From assembly GCA_934662925.1 (NCBI GenBank), contig CAKUKL010000119.1:1-5436 (forward strand): DNA of 5,436 nt. The letters run 5' to 3'. Each line of letters begins with the position of its first letter. Within the stretch, counting starts at the first letter, position 1. This document shows, piece after piece, positions 1 to 4,604 of this stretch. Origin of the DNA: an uncultured Oscillospiraceae bacterium (GTDB taxonomy: Bacteria; Bacillota; Clostridia; Oscillospirales; Oscillospiraceae). Under the pieces are notes generated by a model. That model ran no database searches and had not been told where the DNA came from. It saw only the letters and a list, made by a program, of their open reading frames with translations. The position numbers and the translations under genes were made by a program.

Positions 1-402
1 CTGGACGACAACATGGTTCTGGCCGCCGCCAAGGACACCAGCATCCAGCTGTACGTCTCCACCTTCTATCAGGAGGGTGGCTCCCCTGAGTTCGACGAGG
101 GCATCAAGGCCTATATCAACTCCAATGCCGACGCCAAGGCCAGCAACGGCGGCGACGACACCATCTCCGCCGTCACCGCCATGGGCTATGACGCCTACTA
201 CATGGCCCTCGAGGCCATCAAAGCCGCCGGCTCCGGCGACGCTGCCGCCATCAAGGCCGCCATGCCCGGCGTGACCTTCTCCGGCGTCTGCGGCGACATC
301 GCCTTTGACGATACCGGCGACGCGGTCCGCGACACCGCTTACATCAAGCACTCCGTCAACGACGGCACCTGGGAGCTGGAGACCGTCCAGAAGGCCGGCT
401 GA
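1..402 (+). CDS. livK: Branched-chain amino acid ABC transporter substrate-binding protein, C-terminal part (5' end outside window)
   Basis: The frame is open from base 1 and ends at TGA 400-402, showing the last 133 residues of a periplasmic-binding-protein-like (type I, Leu/Ile/Val-binding) lipoprotein or secreted protein. In this family the protein binds the amino acid outside the membrane and hands it to the permeases. Visible support: the helix-rich stretch DTISAVTAMGYDAYYMALEA (visible residues 53-72), which matches the family pattern of a conserved GYDA segment in the C-terminal lobe, and the terminal GDIAFDDTGDAVRDTAYIK block (98-116), the usual final beta-hairpin of LivK proteins. 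The signal peptide and N-terminal lobe are not in the window. The four genes that follow are livH, livM, livG and livF, which fixes the role of this partial gene. Substrate could be Leu/Ile/Val or another amino acid or small amide/urea-like compound; binding-site residues are mostly upstream. Family assignment is firm, exact ligand is not. Confidence 0.9.
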   Translation: MDDNMVLAAAKDTSIQLYVSTFYQEGGSPEFDEGIKAYINSNADAKASNGGDDTISAVTAMGYDAYYMALEAIKAAGSGDAAAIKAAMPGVTFSGVCGDIAFDDTGDAVRDTAYIKHSVNDGTWELETVQKAG

Positions 403-432
403 GCCTGATCCCGGTCAGATCATGAACCTTTA

Positions 433-476
433 CCATGGCGGGGGCCTTCCGGCTCCCGCCATGGGATTGTATTTTT
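433..476 (+). terminator. Intrinsic terminator or attenuator between livK and livH
   Basis: Arms 433-446 and 455-464 plus 451-454 form a 14-bp stem: a perfect 10-bp outer part (CCATGGCGGG / CCCGCCATGG), one G-T wobble, then GCC-type pairs closed by a TTCC tetraloop (447-450). A T-rich tail GATTGTATTTTT (465-476) follows. The T-run starts a few bases after the stem, so termination may be partial, which suits a hairpin placed inside an operon after the binding-protein gene. Structure is read directly; the termination strength is inferred. Confidence 0.75.
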
Positions 477-493
477 CCCCGGTTTTGGGCCGC

Positions 494-528
494 CTCGAAA
501 GGACAGCCTGCGCGGCGCTCTTTTCGAG
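494..528 (+). promoter_or_regulatory. Second hairpin in the livK-livH spacer, 5' of the livH ribosome binding site
   Basis: CTCGAAAGGA (494-503) pairs with TCTTTTCGAG (519-528), 10 bp with one G-T wobble. A two-base mismatch, three more pairs (506-508 with 514-516) and a 5-nt loop complete it. No T-run follows, so it is not a terminator by itself. Placed 52 nt before the livH start, it could protect the 5' end of a processed livHMGF message or act as a control element; neither is shown. No recognisable promoter was seen in this 178-nt spacer. Confidence 0.5.
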
Positions 529-580
529 ACGGTCCAGCTGCAAAAAATTGACCCTTCTAAGGAAAGGGAGGATACCTTAT

Positions 581-1468
581 ATGGAATATGTCGTGTCCAT
601 TCTGCTCTCCGGCATCTCGGTGGGCGGCCAGTACGCCCTCATCGCCATCGGCTACACCATGGTGTACGGCATCCTGCGCCTGATCAACTTCGCCCACGGC
701 GACGTGTTCATGGTGGCGGGCCTGATGGGCGTTTACCTGTCCACCTATCTGCCGCTGTACGTGGCCCTGCCGCTGGTGCTGATCCTGACGGTGCTGCTGG
801 GCTTCATCATCGAGCGGGTGGCGTACAAGCCCCTGCGCTCCGCCCCCCGCATGTCCGTCATGATCTCCGCCATCGGCGTGAGCTACCTGCTCCAGAACAC
901 CGCCACCTACGTCACCGGCGGCCAGCCCATGACCTATCCGGAGATCCCCGGCCTGTCCGCCACGGTGAACATCGCGGGCACTCCCACCAAGTGGGTGGTC
1001 ATCCTCACCCCCATTCTGGTGCTGGTCCTCGTGCTGGTGCTCACCCAGCTCATCAACCGCACCAGGATCGGCATGGCCATGCGGGCGGTGGCCAAGGATT
1101 TTGAGACCAGCCAGCTCATGGGCATCAAGATCAACTCCGTCATCTCCGCCACCTTCGTCATCGGCTCCGCGCTGGCGGCCATCGGCTCCATGCTGTACTT
1201 CACCAACTACCGGGCCATCACGCCTACCATCGGGTCCCTGCCCGGCCTGAAGGCTTTCGTGGCGGCGGTGTTCGGCGGCATCGGCTCCATCCCCGGCGCG
1301 GTGATCGGCGCGTTCATCATCGGCATCTGCGAGACGATCATTAAGGGCCTGCCCGCCGCGTGGGACGTGTCCGTCTTCTCCGACGCGTTCACCTTCGCCC
1401 TGCTCATCGTCATTCTGGTCTTCAAGCCTACCGGCCTCTTCGGTGAAAAGGCCACCGAGAAGGTTTAA
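581..1468 (+). CDS. livH: Branched-chain amino acid ABC transporter permease LivH
   Basis: A 295-residue integral membrane protein that forms half of the transmembrane pathway, with LivM as partner. Start chosen at ATG 581 because AAGGGAGG (564-571) lies 9 nt upstream and translation gives the family N-terminus with its first membrane helix (SGISVGGQYALIAIGYTMVY, 10-29). The frame is open further upstream but that part is not family-like. Support: INFAHGDVFMVAG (35-47), a LivH hallmark; a cytoplasmic loop GMAMRAVAKDFETSQLMGI (164-182), which is the EAA-type segment that docks on the ATPases; GLKAFVAAVFGGIGSIPGAV (222-241); and the terminal FKPTGLFG (281-288). About eight hydrophobic segments can be counted, and the length is normal for the family. 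It is separated from livK by a terminator-like hairpin and from livM by 13 nt, so livH probably begins the lower-expressed membrane part of the operon. Confidence 0.95.
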   Translation: MEYVVSILLSGISVGGQYALIAIGYTMVYGILRLINFAHGDVFMVAGLMGVYLSTYLPLYVALPLVLILTVLLGFIIERVAYKPLRSAPRMSVMISAIGVSYLLQNTATYVTGGQPMTYPEIPGLSATVNIAGTPTKWVVILTPILVLVLVLVLTQLINRTRIGMAMRAVAKDFETSQLMGIKINSVISATFVIGSALAAIGSMLYFTNYRAITPTIGSLPGLKAFVAAVFGGIGSIPGAVIGAFIIGICETIIKGLPAAWDVSVFSDAFTFALLIVILVFKPTGLFGEKATEKV

Positions 1469-1475
1469 GGAGGTG
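1467..1475 (+). promoter_or_regulatory. livM ribosome binding site (decides the start)
   Basis: AAGGAGGTG begins within the TAA stop of livH and lies 6 nt before ATG 1482. It is close to a perfect anti-Shine-Dalgarno match. It selects ATG 1482 over the in-frame ATG at 1443, which lies inside livH, has no comparable site and would add a non-family extension. Confidence 0.85.
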
Positions 1476-1481
1476 CCCGAA

Positions 1482-2696
1482 ATGATCAAACAGGGAAAAA
1501 ACAAAAGCGGCGCCTTTCTTGCCCTCATCGCGGTGGTCGTGGTGCTGGCGCTGGTGATCCTGCTGGAAAACCTCAGCGCCATCGTCCCCAACATCCCCAA
1601 AGTGCTCCAGCCCACCAGCCAGCTGTTCACCGTACTGAAAAAGGGTGCGGTCTACTCGCTGGTGGCCGTGTCCATGAACCTGCTCAACGGCTTCACCGGC
1701 CTGTTCTCGCTGGGTCAGGCGGGCTTCATGCTGCTGGGCGCGTACACCTACGCCATCCTCACCGTCCCCGTGGCAGATAAGGACACCGTTTACTATCTGT
1801 TCGGCGGCTCCGCCGTCAAGTTCTCCCTGCCCGATGCCTTCGGCGCCATCTTCGGCACCACCGGCGTGGGCGGCGCGGTGAGCATGGTCCTCGGCGTGCT
1901 GGTGGCCCTCATACTGGCGGGCGTGGTGGCCGCGTTCTTCGCGTGGCTCATCGGCCTGCCCGTCCTGCGGCTCAAGAGCGACTACCTTGCCATCGCCACC
2001 CTCGGCTTCGCCGAGATCATCCGCGCCTTCTTCCAGTGGCAGAAGCTGGGCCGGGTCACCAACGGCGCCAACATGCTGAAGAACTTCCCCACCTTCTCCA
2101 GCTTCAACGTCACCGACGCCGGCGGCAAGGTCATCCTGCGGCTGTCCTGCTTCGTGCCCTTCTTTGTGGCCATCGTGTGCATCGCCATCATCGTGATGCT
2201 CATCAACTCCTCCTACGGCCGGGCCTTCAAGGCCATTCGGGAGGACGAGATCGCCGCAGAGGCCATGGGCATCAACCTTGCGAAGCACAAGATGCTGTCC
2301 TTCTGCATTTCCTCCTTCTTCGCCGGTGTGGGCGGCGCGCTGTTCGCCATGTACGCCGCCAACGCGCAGGCCAAGGTGTTCACCTCCACCATGACCTACG
2401 AGATCCTGCTGATCGTGGTCATCGGCGGCATCGGCTCCATCTCCGGCTCCTGCATCGCCACGTTTCTGTACGTGGCCTGCTCCGAGTGGTGGCTCCGCTT
2501 CCTCGACACCAAGATGTATATCGGCAATACCCAGGTCCCCCTCCTGCGGGACGGCTTCCGCATGGTGGTGTTCTCCATCATCATCATGATCGTGGTGCTG
2601 TTCTTCCGCCGGGGCATCATGGGCGATAAGGAGCTGAGCGACCTGTTCCGGCGGCGGGCCGGAAAGAAAAAAGCGGAAAAGGAGGCGGCGAAATGA
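1482..2696 (+). CDS. livM: Branched-chain amino acid ABC transporter permease LivM
   Basis: A 404-residue membrane protein, partner of LivH in the translocation channel. Start set by the strong ribosome binding site 6 nt upstream. Order of parts: a short basic N-terminus (MIKQGKNK), a hydrophobic helix (11-28), the family signature NLLNGFTGLFSLGQAGFMLL (66-85), a long hydrophilic/variable loop (about 97-130), LPVLRLKSDYLAIATLGFAE (159-178), the EAA-like ATPase-contact loop SYGRAFKAIREDEIAAEAMG (244-263), IGGIGSISGS (314-323), and RRGIMG (376-381), which usually marks the family C-terminus. It is longer than many Gram-positive LivM proteins (often about 300-350) because of the 97-130 loop, the 335-358 segment and a very basic tail (RRRAGKKKAEKEAAK, 390-404). 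The stop overlaps the livG start as ATGA, implying translational coupling. Family assignment is firm. Confidence 0.95.
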   Translation: MIKQGKNKSGAFLALIAVVVVLALVILLENLSAIVPNIPKVLQPTSQLFTVLKKGAVYSLVAVSMNLLNGFTGLFSLGQAGFMLLGAYTYAILTVPVADKDTVYYLFGGSAVKFSLPDAFGAIFGTTGVGGAVSMVLGVLVALILAGVVAAFFAWLIGLPVLRLKSDYLAIATLGFAEIIRAFFQWQKLGRVTNGANMLKNFPTFSSFNVTDAGGKVILRLSCFVPFFVAIVCIAIIVMLINSSYGRAFKAIREDEIAAEAMGINLAKHKMLSFCISSFFAGVGGALFAMYAANAQAKVFTSTMTYEILLIVVIGGIGSISGSCIATFLYVACSEWWLRFLDTKMYIGNTQVPLLRDGFRMVVFSIIIMIVVLFFRRGIMGDKELSDLFRRRAGKKKAEKEAAK

Positions 2697-3541
2697 GCCG
2701 GAACGTGCTGAAGATCGAAAACGTCACCATGCAGTTCGGCGGCGTCATCGCCGTCAACGACCTGTCCCTTGAGGTCAACGAGGGCGAGATCGTGGCCCTC
2801 ATCGGCCCCAACGGCGCGGGCAAGACCACCGCGTTCAACTGCGTCACCGGCGTGTACGAGCCCACCAACGGCCGGGTGTCCTTCATGGGGGAGACCATGC
2901 TGGAAAACCACCCGCAGGGCAAGATGAAGAAGGAATACGCCGGAGAGCACAACGGTATGTTCACCCAAGTCATTAGCCCCACGCCGGACAAGATCACCCA
3001 GCTGGGCATCGCCCGCACCTTCCAGAACATCCGTCTGTTCTCCGCCCTCACCGTGTTTGAAAACGTCCTCATCGCCAAGCACATGCGGGCCAAGCAGAAC
3101 GTCTTTTCCGCCACCTTCCGCCTGAACCGGAAGGAGGAGGCCCGGATGCGGGCCGAGGCCATGGCCCTGCTGGAAGAGCAGGGGCTGGACCACCTGAAGG
3201 ACGAGGTGGCGGGCTCCCTGCCCTACGGCCTCCAGCGCCGCCTTGAGATCGCCCGGGCGCTGGCCACCGAGCCGAAGCTCCTTCTGCTGGACGAGCCCGC
3301 CGCCGGCATGAACCCGCAGGAGACTCAGGAGCTCACCGACTTCATCCGGGACATCCGGGAAAAATATCACCTGACCGTCTTCATGATCGAGCACCACATG
3401 GACCTGGTCATGCAGATCTCCGACCGCATTTACGTGCTGGACTTCGGCAAGCTCATCGCGCAGGGCACGCCGACGGAGGTCCAGAGCAATCAGCGCGTCA
3501 TCGACGCGTATCTGGGGGTGGCAGACGATGCTGAGAATTGA
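2693..3541 (+). CDS. livG: Branched-chain amino acid ABC transporter ATP-binding protein LivG
   Basis: A 282-residue cytoplasmic ATPase that pairs with LivF to power uptake through LivH/LivM. ATG 2693 overlaps the livM stop (ATGA) and has GGAGG (2681-2685) 7 nt upstream. Motifs: Walker A GPNGAGKTT (38-46); Q-loop within RTFQNIRLFS (108-117, Gln111); ABC signature region SLPYGLQRRLEIARAL (175-190), where LPYGLQ replaces the more usual LAYGQQ form; Walker B LLLLDEPAAGMNP (196-208) with catalytic Glu201; and the switch His234 in IEHHMD. The C-terminus has the LivG-type end ISDRIYVLDFGKLIAQGTP plus DAYLGV. It is about 25 residues longer than the E. coli-type protein (255 aa), mainly from an insertion between the first beta-strands and the Q-loop (about residues 67-100). 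All catalytic residues are present, so it should be active. It overlaps livF by 14 nt. Confidence 0.96.
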   Translation: MSRNVLKIENVTMQFGGVIAVNDLSLEVNEGEIVALIGPNGAGKTTAFNCVTGVYEPTNGRVSFMGETMLENHPQGKMKKEYAGEHNGMFTQVISPTPDKITQLGIARTFQNIRLFSALTVFENVLIAKHMRAKQNVFSATFRLNRKEEARMRAEAMALLEEQGLDHLKDEVAGSLPYGLQRRLEIARALATEPKLLLLDEPAAGMNPQETQELTDFIRDIREKYHLTVFMIEHHMDLVMQISDRIYVLDFGKLIAQGTPTEVQSNQRVIDAYLGVADDAEN

Positions 3542-4229
3542 TGAGCTGAAAGTCCGCTACGGCGGCATCGAGGCTGTCAAGGGCATCTCCTTCGAGGTGC
3601 CCGAGGGCAAGATCGTCACCCTCATCGGCGCCAACGGCGCGGGCAAGTCCACCACCCTGCGCACCATCGCCGGGCTGATCCGCCCCGCCGAGGGTCGGGT
3701 GCGGCTTCAGGCGGAGGACCTCACCGGCCTGTCCCCGGACAAGATCGTGTCCAAGGGCGTGACGCTGGTGCCCGAGGGGCGGCACGTGTTCCCCGACCTC
3801 ACCGTGCTGGAAAACCTCAAGATCGGCGCGTACCTCCGCAATGATAAGGAGAACATGGAGCACGACCTCAACTGGGTGTACGAGCTGTTCCCCCGGCTGA
3901 AGGAGCGCTCGTGGCAGGCGGCGGGCACCCTGTCCGGCGGCGAGCAGCAGATGCTGGCTGTGGGCCGCGCCCTTATGAGCCGCCCCAAGCTCATCATGAT
4001 GGACGAGCCGTCGCTGGGCCTTGCCCCCATCGTGGTCCGGGGCATCTTCGACATCATCAAGGAGATCAACCGCATGGGCGTCACCGTTCTGCTGGTGGAG
4101 CAGAACGCCAACATGGCCCTCCAGATCGCCGACATCGGCTACGTGCTGGAGACCGGGCGCATCACCCTGTCCGGCCCGGGCCGTGAGCTTATGACCAACG
4201 AACAGGTGAAGAAGGCATACCTAGGCTAA
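3528..4229 (+). CDS. livF: Branched-chain amino acid ABC transporter ATP-binding protein LivF
   Basis: A 233-residue cytoplasmic ATPase, the second nucleotide-binding subunit. ATG 3528 lies inside the end of livG, with a G-rich stretch (GGGGGTGG, 3514-3521) as its modest ribosome binding site, so its translation probably depends on ribosomes finishing livG. Motifs: Walker A GANGAGKST (34-42); VPEGRHVFPDLTVLENL (81-97), where Glu stands at the Q-loop position; signature LSGGEQQMLAVGRAL (135-149); Walker B LIMMDEPSLGLAP (155-167) with Glu160; and VEQNANMAL (190-198), where Gln replaces the switch His. The Glu and Gln substitutions and VEQNAN are normal for LivF and separate it from LivG. Length is typical (about 233-237), and the terminal KKAYLG is the standard family end. 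It is the last gene of the operon: a hairpin-rich region starts 1 nt after the stop codon. Confidence 0.96.
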   Translation: MLRIDELKVRYGGIEAVKGISFEVPEGKIVTLIGANGAGKSTTLRTIAGLIRPAEGRVRLQAEDLTGLSPDKIVSKGVTLVPEGRHVFPDLTVLENLKIGAYLRNDKENMEHDLNWVYELFPRLKERSWQAAGTLSGGEQQMLAVGRALMSRPKLIMMDEPSLGLAPIVVRGIFDIIKEINRMGVTVLLVEQNANMALQIADIGYVLETGRITLSGPGRELMTNEQVKKAYLG

Positions 4230-4230
4230 A

Positions 4231-4422
4231 GCTCGTCGAAAAAGGCAAAGCCTTTTCCGACGAAAGAGATCGCACCCCGCGGCAGCGCACGCAATGGCCG
4301 CCGATGGTGTCCATTGCGCACGTTTGCGGGGCGAGAAGTGTTTTCTGCCACGCACATGTCGCGGCAGAAAACGGATCATATTTTTTTCGCCGCTGCGGCG
4401 GCGAAACTCTACGAGGTTTTTT
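4231..4422 (+). other. Multi-hairpin intergenic element ending in a T-run (candidate structured RNA or dispersed repeat)
   Basis: This 192-nt non-coding stretch holds four consecutive hairpins. (1) 4233-4246 with 4250-4263: 14 positions, one A-C mismatch, AAA loop. (2) 4275-4280 with 4326-4331 and 4290-4297 with 4311-4318, joined by an imperfect middle, one long hairpin. (3) 4340-4349 with 4363-4372, a perfect 10-bp stem (GTTTTCTGCC / GGCAGAAAAC) with a 13-nt loop. (4) 4385-4393 with 4398-4406, a perfect 9-bp stem with a TGCG loop. The ends can also pair: CTCGT (4232-4236) with ACGAG (4411-4415), directly before GTTTTTT; and GATC 4268-4271 with GATC 4374-4377 would enclose hairpins 2 and 3. 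Such density is unlikely in a plain spacer. It could be an elaborate terminator, a processed 3' RNA, or a copy of a repeat family. I do not recognise a named RNA family. No convincing small gene is present. Confidence 0.6.
4385..4422 (+). terminator. First intrinsic terminator after livF
   Basis: A perfect 9-bp stem TTTCGCCGC / GCGGCGAAA (4385-4393, 4398-4406) with a TGCG loop, followed by CTCTACGAGG and a T6 run (4417-4422). The 10-nt gap between stem and T-run is long for a simple terminator. It closes if CTCGT at 4232-4236 pairs with ACGAG at 4411-4415, putting the T-run next to a stem. Termination of the liv transcript here is inferred. Confidence 0.55.
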
Positions 4423-4434
4423 AACACATTCTGA

Positions 4435-4466
4435 GGCGCCGCCCGCGGGGCGGCGCCCTTTTCTTT
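4435..4466 (+). terminator. Strong GC-rich intrinsic terminator
   Basis: A perfect 10-bp stem made only of G and C (4435-4444 GGCGCCGCCC with 4448-4457 GGGCGGCGCC), 3-nt loop, followed after one C by TTTTCTTT (4459-4466). This is a classical intrinsic terminator and probably the final stop for the liv operon; it also insulates the next gene. Confidence 0.88.
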
Positions 4467-4470
4467 CCTC

Positions 4471-4499
4471 TTGCGCCGGAAATCTGGCTGAGATATACT
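4471..4499 (+). promoter_or_regulatory. Candidate sigma-A promoter for the XRE regulator gene
   Basis: TTGCGC (4471-4476) and TATACT (4494-4499) are 17 bp apart, the ideal spacing. The -10 matches TATAAT at 5 of 6 positions; the -35 matches TTGACA only at the first three. It lies just after the terminator tail. Transcription would start near 4506 and give a leader of about 100 nt containing the two operator-like repeats. Confidence 0.45.
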
Positions 4500-4514
4500 G
4501 AAAATGACCGATGT

Positions 4515-4548
4515 AAACCTGCGGTTGACAAAAAATACCCGCCGGTTG
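4515..4548 (+). promoter_or_regulatory. Paired operator-like repeats upstream of the XRE regulator
   Basis: AAACCTGCGGTTG (4515-4527) and TACCCGCCGGTTG (4536-4548) agree at 9 of 13 positions and are offset by 21 bp, about two DNA turns. The first contains the perfect palindrome AACC-TGC-GGTT (4516-4526); the second contains a weaker form of it. Helix-turn-helix proteins of this class often repress their own gene through such sites, so autoregulation is a reasonable inference, not shown. Confidence 0.35.
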
Positions 4549-4570
4549 GTGGTGAAGCGGCGGCTTTTCG

Positions 4571-4579
4571 TGCTATGTT
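4571..4579 (+). promoter_or_regulatory. Alternative extended -10 element
   Basis: TGCTATGTT carries the TGn extension plus a 4-of-6 match to TATAAT. No -35 is evident at 16-18 bp. A start near 4586 would leave a leader of only about 19 nt, beginning just before the AAGGAGGG ribosome binding site (4588-4595). Possible, but weaker than the upstream candidate in spacing logic. Confidence 0.25.
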
Positions 4580-4604
4580 TGGGGCAGAAGGAGGGCGAAG
4601 CCTT

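Noticed and set aside
548..576. Possible promoter TTGACC-17-GATACC just before livH
   Set aside because: The -10 is poor and overlaps the ribosome binding site region, so a transcript would start at or after the start codon.
305..580. Upstream in-frame extension of livH from ATG 305
   Set aside because: It would overlap livK, pass through the terminator hairpin and add a Pro/Ser/Thr/Arg-rich segment unlike any permease; ATG 581 has a good ribosome binding site and a family N-terminus.
1443..1481. Upstream start for livM at ATG 1443
   Set aside because: It lies within livH and lacks a ribosome binding site; ATG 1482 has a near-perfect one.
557..1630. Long open frame on the minus strand opposite livH (357 codons)
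   Set aside because: Composition is dominated by Gly, Asp, His, Gln and Ala, as expected when a GC-rich gene is read backwards. It lies opposite a clear livH and has no family-like motif.
1428..2288. Long minus-strand open frame opposite livM
   Set aside because: Same low-complexity shadow composition (H, G, D, E, Q); the opposite strand encodes a complete permease.
2396..3397. Minus-strand open frame opposite livM/livG
   Set aside because: It spans the junction of two real genes on the other strand and shows no domain pattern.
3768..4106. LivF lacking the usual Q-loop Gln and switch His, as a sign of an inactive ATPase
   Set aside because: Glu in VPEGRHVF and Gln in VEQNAN are the normal LivF forms, so this is family-typical and not a defect.
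4304..4501. Small open frame (65 codons) in the intergenic region, and minus-strand frames there
   Set aside because: They cross the hairpins and the strong terminator, lack a ribosome binding site and show no recognisable protein pattern.
4525..4530. Perfect TTGACA as a -35 box for the regulator
   Set aside because: The bases 16-19 positions downstream are GT-rich (GGTGGT-like) with no -10; the hexamer is better explained as part of the repeat.
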